Assembly (NCBI GenBank): GCA_963532425.1 | Contig: CAUSKK010000007.1 | Location: 1 to 64,000, forward strand | Length of the DNA stretch: 64,000 nucleotides | Source: CAUSKK01 sp963532425 | GTDB lineage: Bacteria > Pseudomonadota > Gammaproteobacteria > Cardiobacteriales > Cardiobacteriaceae | Direction: 5' to 3' | Part shown: piece by piece, positions 16,416 through 24,728 of the stretch | Numbering within the stretch: position 1 is the stretch's first letter | Layout: each line of letters begins with the position of its first letter | Program-made: the position numbers and the translations under genes | The notes under the pieces: model-generated | The model's database searches: none | Told to the model about the DNA's origin: nothing | What the model saw: the letters and a program-made list of their open reading frames with translations, nothing else

Positions 16416-16437
16416 GCCCCCTGGGGGCTTTTTTATT
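16416..16437 (+). terminator. Probable terminator of cysHDN
   Basis: Short G/C hairpin GCCCC-CTG-GGGGC followed by TTTTTTATTTT, about 135 bases past the cysN stop. Nothing closer to cysN looks like a terminator. Confidence 0.7.
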
Positions 16438-16501
16438 TTGGTCTTTCCAGCGACACCCGACCGCCCCACCCCTGGGCGCGCTTTGCCAAATCCTCTAGAC
16501 C

Positions 16502-16868
16502 GAAGCGCTCCGCCAGAAAACGCCCTGTGGGAACGAAGCGCTCCCCCCTAGTCCTCCAGCTCGAAGCGCTTTGCCTATTCCAGCCGTTTTATCTGACTTC
16601 ATCTTTTTTGGCTTTCCAGCCGGAAGCGCTTCCATTCGCCTAGGCCGCTAGGGAACGACGCGCTTCCCCTCCGGAACAATCCCAACGAAGCGCTTCGGTT
16701 AGCGGCTGAGGCTTTCTTTTCTACCCCAGCCAGTTGCTTAAACCGAAGCGCTGCGCTGGAAAAATCCCGGTGGGAATGAAGCGCTCCCCCTCTATCCCGC
16801 CGCTAGAGCCACTGGCCCCCGCCGGCCGTGCGGAAAAACCCGAACCTGCCCAGGGAAGCGCTTCCGGG
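16502..16868. repeat. GAAGCGCTTC palindrome array 2 (degenerate)
   Basis: Non-coding stretch between cysN and the DUF1176 gene. It has fewer exact palindromes than the other arrays and more variants (GAAGCGCTCC, GAAGCGCTGC, GAAGCGCTTT, ACGCGCTTCC), as if this array were decaying. Spacers show no coding signal. The 16281-16415 segment just before it has a doubled GGCCCCGAGCT-rich phrase and is otherwise unremarkable. Confidence 0.85.
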
Positions 16869-16870
16869 CC

Positions 16871-16897
16871 AAAAAAAAGCGCTCCCGGAGGAGCGCC
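16871..16897 (-). terminator. Terminator of the DUF1176 gene
   Basis: On the minus strand, GGCGCTCC-TCCG-GGAGCGC is followed by eight T. It is 10 bases past the stop of the DUF1176 gene. The stem is the GAGCGCT half of the palindrome family, the same design as the tat terminator. Confidence 0.87.
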
Positions 16898-16906
16898 GGC
16901 CAGCCG

Positions 16907-18121
16907 CTAGGACTGGGGTGGGGGGTTCAAACACTGCATAAGTCGCTGGGTGGGGTTGAGGTCGTCGGCGCCGGCGGGGGAATGCTGGCCCGAGCTCCGT
17001 TGGCGCAGCAGATTGCCGGGGGCCGGGCCGCCACGCTCTTCCTCGGGCTGGGCCGAGGCCAGCGGCTTGTCCACCTGCTGCACCGTGCTCACGAACATGG
17101 GCAGCTGCCAGGCGCCATTGTGGAAGCCGCGACAGAGGCCGGCGCTCAGTTCGCTGGTTTTGGCCATCTTGTAGCCGTCCCAGACCATTTCGATGCGATA
17201 GACACAGTCGGCCTTGGCGCTGGGCACCGACCAGCCGCGCAGCACGCCATTTTTGAAGGCCTGGTCGTCGCTCTCGCCGTAGGAGGGAATCATCTCCAGC
17301 TGGCGAATTTTGCTGAAATCCTTGTCCACTACGGCGAAGGCCGAGGTCATATTGTAGGAGCCGTACTCACAGGCCGTTTGCACCAGCAGGTTATTGTCGT
17401 CCAGCGGGAAAATTACGAATTTGCGGAACTCGTTGATGGCAGTTTCATCGCTAATCAGCGGGTGGCAGCGCTGTTGCACGCTCTTCAGCTTTTTGGCCAG
17501 CAGCTTGGCAAAGGTATCGAAGCCGGCCTCACCGTATTTCCAGAAGGTGGGGTCCTTCTTCGGCAGTTTCACCGCCCCCACCACCGGCGTCGGGGCCGGC
17601 TCCAGCAGCGGCAATTTGTCGTTGCCCGGGTTGCTGTAGGAGGAGGGTTTACCCCAGCGCTTCTGTTTTTCCTCCAGCTCGGCGAAGCGCTTCGCCGCCC
17701 CCAGCGGCGACAGGAACCAGCGCCGGTCGCCGCTGCTGAAACTAATCTTCGGCGCGCTGCTCTTGCCCAGCAGCTGGGCCAGGGCCTCGGTCTGCTCGGC
17801 GCTGAGCTTACCCCGGCCGTTGGCGTCCAGGCTGATTTCGCCCTGGTCGACGTCGTTCAGGGCCATCTGCACCTTGCTGGGCAGGCTGCCATCGCCCTCG
17901 GCGGCCCGGCCAATGGCCAGTTCGGCGGTCAGGGGCACATCGCCGGCAGCCCGGCTCAGCAGCACGGAGACCGGATTGGGGTCCTCGGCGCTCTGGTAGC
18001 CGGCCAGCCGGCAAAAGTGGGTGTTATCGCACACCAGCAGCCAATCTTCGGCCACTTCCTTCACGGGCGGTGCCGCCCACAGGGACGAGCTGAGCAACAG
18101 CGCCAGATAGCTTTTTTTCAT
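16907..18121 (-). CDS. DUF1176 family exported protein
   Basis: Function unknown. It has 404 residues with a short signal peptide MKKSYLALLLSSSLWAAP. The mature start (VKEVAEDWLLVCDNTHFCRLAGYQ) is the hallmark of the DUF1176 family, with a Cys pair likely to form a disulfide. The C-terminal half contains FPLDDNNLLVQTACEYGSYN and CRGFHNGAWQLPMFV, where the second part of the domain usually lies. A Pro/Gly/Gln-rich tail follows. Probably periplasmic. It is monocistronic: its own terminator lies downstream and it is divergent from sitB. An internal palindrome codes Ala-Lys-Arg-Phe-Ala. Confidence 0.82.
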   Translation of the reverse strand: MKKSYLALLLSSSLWAAPPVKEVAEDWLLVCDNTHFCRLAGYQSAEDPNPVSVLLSRAAGDVPLTAELAIGRAAEGDGSLPSKVQMALNDVDQGEISLDANGRGKLSAEQTEALAQLLGKSSAPKISFSSGDRRWFLSPLGAAKRFAELEEKQKRWGKPSSYSNPGNDKLPLLEPAPTPVVGAVKLPKKDPTFWKYGEAGFDTFAKLLAKKLKSVQQRCHPLISDETAINEFRKFVIFPLDDNNLLVQTACEYGSYNMTSAFAVVDKDFSKIRQLEMIPSYGESDDQAFKNGVLRGWSVPSAKADCVYRIEMVWDGYKMAKTSELSAGLCRGFHNGAWQLPMFVSTVQQVDKPLASAQPEEERGGPAPGNLLRQRSSGQHSPAGADDLNPTQRLMQCLNPPPQS

Positions 18122-18324
18122 CGCTTTTCCTTTTGTTAGCTTCGGGGTCGGGCCCCGTTCGGCTGGCCACTGGCAAATGCAGTGCCAACGCCGCCGGAGC
18201 CCGGAAAACGCCTCATCATAGCGATTCGCCGGGGCCAGGGAAACGGCGGCCGGGTTTATATTTCCGGGCAGGGGAAGCGCTTGGTGTCAAAATGGCGTCC
18301 GGAGTTTTTTTTGGAGGAAAAGCC

Positions 18325-19131
18325 ATGCAAGAAACTGTGCTCACCGTGGATAACCTGAGCGTGGTCTATCCCAACGGCCACCGGGCCCTGCACGACGTCC
18401 ACTGCCAGCTGCGGAGCGGCAACTGCTACGGCCTGGTCGGCGTCAATGGCAGCGGCAAATCGACGCTGTTCAACGCCATCATGGGCATCGTCCAGCCCCA
18501 GACCGGCACCGTCAGCCTCGACGGCCAGCCCATCGCCGCCGCCCTGCGCGCCAACGCCATCGCCTACGTGCCCCAGAACGACCAGATTGACCACAATTTC
18601 CCTATCCTCGTCCGCGACGTGGTCATGCTCGGCCGCTATGGCCACATGAACTGGCTGCGCCAGCCCCGGCCCGTGGACCGGGAGAAGGTGGCGGCGGCCC
18701 TGGACCGGCTGGCGGTGGCCAATCTGGCCGACCGGCAAATCGGCGAACTGTCCGGCGGCCAGCGCAAACGCGTCTTTCTGGCCCGGGCCCTGGCCCAGGA
18801 AAGCCGGGTCATTCTGCTGGACGAGCCCTTCACCGGCGTCGATGTGCAGACCGAATATGCGGTGATGGACCTGCTCAAACAGCTGCGCCAGGAGGGCTAT
18901 CTCATGCTGGTGGCCACCCACAACCTCGGTGCCGTGCCGCTCTACTGCAATGAAACGGTGCTGCTCAATCGCACCGTCATCGCCGCCGGGCCGGTGAAGG
19001 AGATTTACACCATCGCCAATCTGGAGAAGGCCTTCGGCAGTGCCCTGAAGAACATCGGCCTCGGCGGCATCAGCATCGTCAGCGACGACGAGCATCCGGC
19101 CGTCTTCGACCACCAGGGGAGCAGCCTATGA
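18325..19131 (+). CDS. sitB: Manganese/iron ABC transporter ATPase (SitB/YfeB type)
   Basis: Energises metal import with SitC/SitD. The ATG at 18325 follows TTGGAGGAAAAGCC; an in-frame ATG 64 codons earlier would add a non-conserved leader. It has 268 residues. Walker A is GVNGSGKSTLF, the signature LSGGQRKRVFLARALAQE and Walker B VILLDEPFTGVD. The phrase YVPQNDQIDHNFPILVRDVVMLGRYGHM is typical of SitB/YfeB. It overlaps sitC by 4 bases. The operon has no substrate-binding gene; sitA at 7666-8544 is the obvious candidate. Confidence 0.9.
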   Translation: MQETVLTVDNLSVVYPNGHRALHDVHCQLRSGNCYGLVGVNGSGKSTLFNAIMGIVQPQTGTVSLDGQPIAAALRANAIAYVPQNDQIDHNFPILVRDVVMLGRYGHMNWLRQPRPVDREKVAAALDRLAVANLADRQIGELSGGQRKRVFLARALAQESRVILLDEPFTGVDVQTEYAVMDLLKQLRQEGYLMLVATHNLGAVPLYCNETVLLNRTVIAAGPVKEIYTIANLEKAFGSALKNIGLGGISIVSDDEHPAVFDHQGSSL

Positions 19132-19943
19132 ACTGGCTCGAACCCTTCCACTATGAATTCATGGTGCGGGCCCTGCTCTGCGCCACGCTGGTGGGCGGCG
19201 TCTGCGCCCTGCTCTCGGTGTTTCTGCTGCTCAAGGGCTGGTCGCTCATCGGCGACGCCCTCTCCCACGCGGTGGTGCCCGGCGTGGCCCTGGCCTATCT
19301 CTGGCAGCTGCCCTATGCGGTGGGCGCCTTCTTCACCGGCCTGCTCGCCGGCGCCGGCATGCTCTTCCTGCGCCGGCTCGCCCTGCTCAAGCAGGACGCG
19401 GTCATCGGCTTTGTCTTCACCAGCTTTTTCGCCCTCGGCCTGTTTATCAGCTCGCTCTATCCCAGCGCCGTGAATCTGCAGGCGGTGATTCAGGGCAATA
19501 TCCTGCACATCGCCGACAGCGACCTGTGGCAGCTGCTGGCCATTGGCCTGCTCTCGCTGCTGCTCATCGGGCTGAAATGGCGGGATTTGATGCTGCTCTT
19601 CTTCGATGAAATCCAGGCGGTGGCCTCGGGGCTGGCGGTGCGGCCGCTGCAGTGGCTCTTTTTTGGTCTGGTCAGCGCCGCCGTGGTGGCCTCGCTGCAG
19701 ACGGTGGGGGCCATTCTCGTCATTGCCCTGCTCATCACCCCCGGCGCCACCGCCTTTCTGCTGACGAAGCGCTTCGACCGGGTGCTGCTGATTGCCTTCG
19801 CCCTCGGCACCAGCACCGCCGCCCTCGGCACCTACCTCAGCTATTTCCTCGGCCGCAACACCGGCGCCCTCATTGTCCTGCTGCAGAGCGCCCTGTTCTT
19901 CGCCATCTTCCTGATTAAACGCGCGCTCCGGTGGCGCACCTAG
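19128..19943 (+). CDS. sitC: Metal ABC transporter permease (SitC type)
   Basis: First of two permeases of the cluster A-I (ABC-3) family; 271 residues with about 8 membrane helices. Landmarks are LLKGWSLIGDALSHAVVPGVALAYL (family signature), GVVFTS-like GFVFTSFFALGLFISSLYP and the C-terminal GAILVIALLITPGATAFLLTKRFD. The start overlaps sitB by 4 bases. The next gene's AGGAGG ribosome site overlaps this stop codon. A palindrome codes Thr-Lys-Arg-Phe in the conserved LLTKRF. Confidence 0.9.
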   Translation: MNWLEPFHYEFMVRALLCATLVGGVCALLSVFLLLKGWSLIGDALSHAVVPGVALAYLWQLPYAVGAFFTGLLAGAGMLFLRRLALLKQDAVIGFVFTSFFALGLFISSLYPSAVNLQAVIQGNILHIADSDLWQLLAIGLLSLLLIGLKWRDLMLLFFDEIQAVASGLAVRPLQWLFFGLVSAAVVASLQTVGAILVIALLITPGATAFLLTKRFDRVLLIAFALGTSTAALGTYLSYFLGRNTGALIVLLQSALFFAIFLIKRALRWRT

Positions 19944-19951
19944 GAGGTTTT

Positions 19952-20779
19952 ATGTGGAACTTTATCCAGGAAGCGCTTCGCTATCCCTTCATGCAACAGG
20001 CCCTGTGGGTGGCCCTGCTGCTGGCCCTGACCTGCGCCCTGCTCTCCTGCTTCCTCGTGCTCAAGGGCTGGTCGCTGATGGCCGATGCCATCTCCCATGC
20101 GCTGCTGGTGGGGGTGGTTATCGCCCACGCCCTCGGCCTGCCCCTGCTGCTCGGGGCCTTCGGCGCCGGTCTATCCTGCGCCTCGCTGACGGCCTGGCTC
20201 GAACGGCGCAGCAGTCTGAAGAGCGACAGCCTGCTCGGCATCAGCTTTGCCACCCTCTTCGCCCTCGGCATCGCCTTCAGCAGCGGCGGCCAGCATCTGG
20301 TGCATCTGCTCTTCGGCAATCTGCTCGGCATGCTGCCGGCCCAGCGTCTGCAAATTCTGCTCATCTGCCTGCTGATTCTGCTGGTGCTGGCCCTGAAGGG
20401 GCGGGAGCTGATGCTCTTCGTCTTCGACCCGGTGCAAGCCCGGCTGGTGGGCCTGGCCCCGGCCCGGCTCGGCGCTCTGCTGCTGGTGCTGCTGACCCTG
20501 ATAACCGTTGCCGCCCTGCAGGCCGTCGGGGTGATTCTGGTGGTGGCCCTGCTCATTGCCCCGGCCCTGGCGGCCCAGCTGCTGACGAAGCGCTTCGGGC
20601 TGATGCTGCTGCTGGCCAGCCTCATTGCCGTGCTGAGCACCGCCGCCGGCGTGCTGCTCAGCTACCGCTGGAACAGTGCCCCGGGCGCCACCATCGTGCT
20701 CTGCCAGACGGTGGCCTTTCTGCTCGCCCTGCTGCTGCGCCACATTCGCCAGCACAACCGCACGCTCTATTGGGGCTAG
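19952..20779 (+). CDS. sitD: Metal ABC transporter permease (SitD type)
   Basis: Second permease; 275 residues with 8-9 helices. It is paralogous to SitC in LVLKGWSLMADAISHALLVGVVIAH and VGVILVVALLIAPALAAQLLTKRF. The start at 19952 has AGGAGG 5 bases upstream; an in-frame ATG seven codons earlier lies inside sitC. Palindromes occur twice within the gene. It is followed after 29 bases by the queC leader with its riboswitch, where a separate promoter is likely. Confidence 0.9.
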   Translation: MWNFIQEALRYPFMQQALWVALLLALTCALLSCFLVLKGWSLMADAISHALLVGVVIAHALGLPLLLGAFGAGLSCASLTAWLERRSSLKSDSLLGISFATLFALGIAFSSGGQHLVHLLFGNLLGMLPAQRLQILLICLLILLVLALKGRELMLFVFDPVQARLVGLAPARLGALLLVLLTLITVAALQAVGVILVVALLIAPALAAQLLTKRFGLMLLLASLIAVLSTAAGVLLSYRWNSAPGATIVLCQTVAFLLALLLRHIRQHNRTLYWG

Positions 20780-20808
20780 GGAAGCGATTCTGGCATAATC
20801 GCCGCCCC

Positions 20809-20842
20809 CGTGGTCGCAACTACCCACGCTAAAAAACAAGGA
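20809..20842 (+). promoter_or_regulatory. preQ1-I riboswitch controlling queCDE
   Basis: P1 stem CGTGG (20809-20813) pairs with CCACG (20824-20828) around the loop TCGCAACTAC. The tail CTAAAAAACAAGG (20829-20841) is the A-rich strand that docks into the P1 groove in the class I preQ1 aptamer. The tail includes the AAGGA ribosome site 7 bases before the queC ATG, so ligand binding should hide it: translational repression by preQ1. A possible -10 (CATAAT) is at 20794-20799, with a weak -35 (TTGGGG) at 20770. Confidence 0.88.
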
Positions 20843-20848
20843 AAAATC

Positions 20849-21508
20849 ATGAATCCATCAACCCGCGCCCTGGTCGTCTTCTCCGGCGGCCAGGATTCCA
20901 CCACCTGTCTGCTGCTGGCCCGGAAGGAATTCGGGCCGGCCAACGTTGAAGCGCTTAGCTTTGCCTACGGCCAGCGCCACGCCATCGAACTGGAACGGGC
21001 CCGTTTTATCTGTGAACAACTGGGGGTGCCGCAGACGCTGCTGCGCCTGGACAGTCTGGGCCAAATCACCTACAACGCCCTCATGGACGCCGGCGCCGAA
21101 ATCCAGATGCAGGGCGCCCTGCCGAACACCTTCGTGGCCGGCCGCAATGCCCTGTTTCTGCTCTATGCGGCCATCTTCGCCGGCGAACGGAACCTGGGCA
21201 CCATTTATCTCGGCGTCAGCCAGACCGACTACAGCGGCTATCCCGACTGTCGCGATGTTTTTGTTAAATCCATGAATGTCAGTTTGAATCTGGCCCTGGG
21301 CCGGGATTTTGACGTGCGCACGCCGCTGATGTACCGCAGCAAAAAGGAAACCTGGGCCCTGGCCGATGAGCTCGGCGGTCTGGAGCTGGTGCGCGACCAC
21401 AGCCACAGCTGCTACCGGGGCGTGGCCGGCGGCTGCCACGACTGCCCCAGCTGCCGGCTGCGGGAGGAGTCCCTGCGCGACTATCTGGCGGAGCGGGCCG
21501 GTGTTTAG
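20849..21508 (+). CDS. queC: 7-cyano-7-deazaguanine synthase QueC
   Basis: Converts CDG to preQ0 in queuosine synthesis, using ATP and ammonia. The start at 20849 follows AAGGAAAAATC; a longer frame would run back through the riboswitch. It has 219 residues. The PP-loop is VVFSGGQDSTTCLL and a C-terminal zinc site is CYRGVAGGCHDCPSC. FVAGRNALFLLYAAIFA and LGVSQTDYSGYPDCRD are family landmarks. First gene of queCDE; its stop overlaps the queD start. Confidence 0.96.
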   Translation: MNPSTRALVVFSGGQDSTTCLLLARKEFGPANVEALSFAYGQRHAIELERARFICEQLGVPQTLLRLDSLGQITYNALMDAGAEIQMQGALPNTFVAGRNALFLLYAAIFAGERNLGTIYLGVSQTDYSGYPDCRDVFVKSMNVSLNLALGRDFDVRTPLMYRSKKETWALADELGGLELVRDHSHSCYRGVAGGCHDCPSCRLREESLRDYLAERAGV

Positions 21509-21923
21509 AATTGCCAAGGAATTTCGCTTCGAGAGCGCCCATCTGCTCGACGGCCACGATGGCCAGTGTCGCCATCTCCACGGCCATTCCTACCGGCTAC
21601 GGGTGGAGGTGGCCGGCGAAGCGCTTCAGCCGACGGGGCCCAAGGCGGCCATGCTGCTGGACTATCAGGACCTGAAAAGCCGGGTGGAAGCGCAGATTCT
21701 CACGGCCCTGGACCATGCCTTTCTCTACGACCGCAACAGCGAGCGGGAGTGCCAGATTGCGGCGCTGCTGCAGTCCTTCGCCGCCAAAACCTACGCCCTG
21801 GACGGCCGCACCACCTGCGAAAACCTCTGCCGTCATATCTTCGACGTCCTCGGCGCCGACCTGCCCCTGAGCCGGATTCGTCTCTATGAAACCGCCAGCA
21901 GCTACTGTGAATATGAGCGCTGA
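21501..21923 (+). CDS. queD: 6-carboxytetrahydropterin synthase QueD
   Basis: Converts 7,8-dihydroneopterin triphosphate to 6-carboxy-tetrahydropterin. A GTG at 21501 gives VFRIAKEFRFESAHLLDGHDGQC, the family N-terminus, and overlaps queC by 8 bases; no ATG fits. It has 140 residues. The zinc histidines and catalytic Cys lie in FESAH and CRHLHGHSYRL, and LDHAFLYD supplies the catalytic Asp-His pair. An internal palindrome codes Glu-Ala-Leu. Confidence 0.93.
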   Translation: MFRIAKEFRFESAHLLDGHDGQCRHLHGHSYRLRVEVAGEALQPTGPKAAMLLDYQDLKSRVEAQILTALDHAFLYDRNSERECQIAALLQSFAAKTYALDGRTTCENLCRHIFDVLGADLPLSRIRLYETASSYCEYER

Positions 21924-22530
21924 AATCCGGCTGCCCATAGTGGAAATCTTCGCCAGCTGCCAGGGCGAGGGCTACAACACCGGCATGCCGGCGGTTTTCG
22001 TCCGCCTCGGCCGCTGCAATCTGGCCTGTCCCTGGTGCGACACCGACTATCACCGCTACCGCTGGCAGTCGCTGGCCGAGGTGCTGGCGACGGTGGCCGG
22101 CTATGGCTGCCGCAATGTCATCATCACCGGCGGCGAACCGACCCTTCATCCCCAGCTGGAAGCGCTGCTCCAGGCCCTGAAGGAACGCGGCCATTTCCTC
22201 GCCCTGGAAACCAACGGCCTGCGGCCGGTGTCGCCGCTGTTTGACTATGTGGCCACCAGCCCGAAGCGCTTCTATGCCCGCCAGTACACGGCCCAGGCCC
22301 TGCGCCGGGCCGACGAGGTGCGGGTGGTGGTCGATGGGGAGATGGGCGAATTCTGTGCCCAGCTGGAACGGCTGATTGTGGCGCCGCGCTACTATCTGTC
22401 TCCCTGTGAAATCGACGGCCAGATGAATCTGCGCTTCACCCTGGAACAGCTGGGGGCGCTGAACGGCCGGCCCGGCAGCCAGCACTGGCAGCTGAGTCTG
22501 CAGACTCACAAGCTGGCCGGCATTCCCTAG
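21913..22530 (+). CDS. queE: 7-carboxy-7-deazaguanine synthase QueE
   Basis: Radical SAM enzyme making CDG from 6-carboxy-tetrahydropterin. The start at 21913 (MSAEIRLPIVEIFASCQGEG) is favoured over an earlier in-frame ATG; it overlaps queD by 11 bases. It has 205 residues. The cluster motif is C-NLA-C-PW-C (CNLACPWCDTDY), followed by IITGGEPTLHPQ. It completes the preQ0 pathway except for folE and queF, which are not in the window. A terminator follows after about 20 bases. Confidence 0.95.
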   Translation: MSAEIRLPIVEIFASCQGEGYNTGMPAVFVRLGRCNLACPWCDTDYHRYRWQSLAEVLATVAGYGCRNVIITGGEPTLHPQLEALLQALKERGHFLALETNGLRPVSPLFDYVATSPKRFYARQYTAQALRRADEVRVVVDGEMGEFCAQLERLIVAPRYYLSPCEIDGQMNLRFTLEQLGALNGRPGSQHWQLSLQTHKLAGIP

Positions 22531-22546
22531 GACCCCAATCGGACCA

Positions 22547-22587
22547 TAAAAAAAGAGCCCCGCTTTCGCGGGGCTCCGGCTTTTTTA
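22547..22587. terminator. Bidirectional terminator between queE and tRNA-Arg
   Basis: Perfect 9-bp stem GAGCCCCGC/GCGGGGCTC with loop TTTC (22555-22576). It has A7 on the left and T6 on the right, so it can stop queCDE transcripts on the plus strand and the tRNA transcript on the minus strand. Confidence 0.92.
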
Positions 22588-22589
22588 AG

Positions 22590-22663
22590 CGCGCCCGGAA
22601 GGACTCGAACCTCCGACCGCTTGGTTCGTAGCCAAGTACTCTAATCCACTGAGCTACGGGCGC
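22590..22663 (-). tRNA. tRNA-Arg (anticodon ACG)
   Basis: On the minus strand the acceptor stem GCGCCCG pairs with CGGGCGC. The D-arm contains AGCTCAGTGGATTAGAG, the anticodon arm is CTTGG-CTACGAA-CCAAG with anticodon ACG, and the T-arm is GGAGG-TTCGAGT-CCTTC. The discriminator base is G. The next three bases are CTT, so the CCA end is not encoded and must be added after transcription. ACG would be edited to ICG by TadA. Confidence 0.96.
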
Positions 22664-22795
22664 GTTAAGGGAGCGAATTCTAGGCCGTTGGCCGGCAGCT
22701 GTCAAGGGTAGCGGCGGCCGTAGCAAAATGGGGCGGCGGGCGGTGCTGGCATGAACATTGAATTACCGGCTGGGTTTATTCCTTTGGCTAGTTTC

Positions 22796-24727
22796 ATGTC
22801 CACATCATCCATTAACAAACCGGGCTATTTCTATCTCTTTAGCCTGCTGCTCGTGCTGCTGGTCTACGGCCGCAGTATTTTTTTTGAATATGTCTGGGAC
22901 GATAACGCCCTGCTGGTTTTCAACCCGGCCATGCTCAACGAGGGCCTGAACTGGGAGCTCATCGCCCGGCCGGTGCTGCAACAGACCAGCTATTTTCGTC
23001 CGCTGGTTTTCCTGAGCTGGTGGCTGGAGGTACAGGCCTTCGGCCGGCTGTCGCCCACCATCAGCCACGCGGTCAATGTGGCCGCTTTCTATCTGCTCGG
23101 CCTGGTGATTTTCAGCTTTATGCGCCGGCTGCTGACCCTTAAATTTCAAACGCCCTGGGCCACGCCGCTGGCGGCCTTTGCCACCGCCGTCTATCTGCTT
23201 CATCCGGCCAATGTCGAAGTGGCGGCCTGGGTGTCCGGCCGTTTTGATTTGCTGGCGACGCTGTTCATCTTTCTGGCTTTGCGCCTCCAGCTCGGCGGCC
23301 CGGCCCGGGGTTGGCGCCTGCTGGCCATCGGCCTCTGCGCCCTGCTGGCCCTGGGGGCCAAGGAAACCGGCCTGCTGCTGCTTGGCTTCAGCCTGCTGCT
23401 GGATTTATACCGGCGCCAGGACGGCCAGCGGCCCTGGGGCGAGCTGCTGCGGGAAAGCGGCCGGCAAAATCGGGCCCTCTACGGTCTGCTGCTGCTACTG
23501 GCTCTGGCCTATCTGCTGCTGCGCAGTTTCTACGCCTCGGGCCTCTATCACCACGGCCTCTCCTGGGACTACATCAAAACCGCCTATTTCCAGCAGCAGC
23601 TGCCGCTGCTGGCCCTGAAGGAGTATGTGCTCTACAGCGCCCTGCCCTTCTTCCACCAGGGGGTTTTTTCCAGTCTGGATTATTTTCTGGAGGACCGGGG
23701 CGGCTACGGGCTGAGCTGGGTAGTCGGCGCGCTCTTCTTTGGCGCCCTGGCCTGGCTCCTCTGGCGACGCCGGGCTGGGGCGGCCCTGCTGCTGGCCTAT
23801 CTGCTCGGCCTGCTGCTGGTGCTCCATCTGGTCGGCATCAACCTGGCCGGCAACCTCATCCAGCACCGCTTCCTGCTGCTGCCGCTGCCGTTCTTCTGCC
23901 TCGGCCTCGCCCTGCTCGGCCAGCGCTTTCTGGCCCGCCAACCCGAGCCCAGCGCCCTGGCCCAGGACCGCCGGCTGCTGCTGCCGCTGGCCTATCTGCT
24001 GGCCCTGCTCATCACCGCCAGCATCGAGGCCAGCCACTGGAAGAATTCCGATGTGCTCTGGCGGGCCAACGAGGCCAACTATCGCAAATATAACTATGGC
24101 CTCTCCAGCGTGAACTACTTCCAGTCGCTGCTGAAAAGCCGGGACAACCGGGCCGAGGTGGAACGGATTGTCGGCGCCGAACTGGACATCACCGCCCGCC
24201 ATCATTTTGCCCCGCGTCCAGAAATCTACATCGGCTATGCCGAATACCTCATTCACAAGTTCAAGGACCCCCGGGGACTGGCCGTGCTCGGCGAGCAGAT
24301 TAAGCTTTTTGAAAACAAGGACTTTAAATTCAAGGGCGAAGTGGTGAAGCGCAATCAGCTGCTGAATCTCTATGTGCTCCAGGCCCGGGGCCATAACTAC
24401 ATTGACCAGGACCACCGAGCCGCCCGGGCCGCCCTGGATAAAGTGCGGGCACTGGTGGGGGAAAAATTTGATGACAATATGGAGTACCTGCAGGAGGATT
24501 TGCTCCTGGCCCTGCTGGAGGACCGGCCAGAGCAGGTCAAGCATGACCTGGCCCAGCTCGCCAAATTCCAGCGGGTGCAATATTCGGATAAACCGGCCGC
24601 AGCGCTGCTGGCCAACTATGTTCACTATTTTGTGCGGGCCAGCTGCCAGAGCCACTCCCGGCCCATTCCCGCCTGTGCGCCGGATTTTGACCTGCACGCC
24701 TACGGCCGCCAACTAAGCAAGGATTAA
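22796..24727 (+). CDS. GT-C fold membrane glycosyltransferase, first paralogue
   Basis: Probable polyprenyl-phosphate-sugar-dependent transferase with periplasmic active site. The frame is open from an ATG at 22751, but the start at 22796 (MSTSSINKPGYFYLF) aligns with the neighbouring paralogue; neither has a strong ribosome site. About 10-11 helices; the acidic pair typical of GT-C enzymes is D35-D36 in EYVWDDNALL, followed by FRPLVFLSWWLEVQAFG and HPANVEVAAWVSGRFDL, resembling TMTC/PMT-like proteins. The C-terminal third is soluble and helical, ending ACAPDFDLHAYGRQL. The second copy starts 1 base after its stop. Context suggests it transfers the pentofuranose made by the downstream genes. 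Confidence 0.75.
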   Translation: MSTSSINKPGYFYLFSLLLVLLVYGRSIFFEYVWDDNALLVFNPAMLNEGLNWELIARPVLQQTSYFRPLVFLSWWLEVQAFGRLSPTISHAVNVAAFYLLGLVIFSFMRRLLTLKFQTPWATPLAAFATAVYLLHPANVEVAAWVSGRFDLLATLFIFLALRLQLGGPARGWRLLAIGLCALLALGAKETGLLLLGFSLLLDLYRRQDGQRPWGELLRESGRQNRALYGLLLLLALAYLLLRSFYASGLYHHGLSWDYIKTAYFQQQLPLLALKEYVLYSALPFFHQGVFSSLDYFLEDRGGYGLSWVVGALFFGALAWLLWRRRAGAALLLAYLLGLLLVLHLVGINLAGNLIQHRFLLLPLPFFCLGLALLGQRFLARQPEPSALAQDRRLLLPLAYLLALLITASIEASHWKNSDVLWRANEANYRKYNYGLSSVNYFQSLLKSRDNRAEVERIVGAELDITARHHFAPRPEIYIGYAEYLIHKFKDPRGLAVLGEQIKLFENKDFKFKGEVVKRNQLLNLYVLQARGHNYIDQDHRAARAALDKVRALVGEKFDDNMEYLQEDLLLALLEDRPEQVKHDLAQLAKFQRVQYSDKPAAALLANYVHYFVRASCQSHSRPIPACAPDFDLHAYGRQLSKD

Positions 24728-24728
24728 G

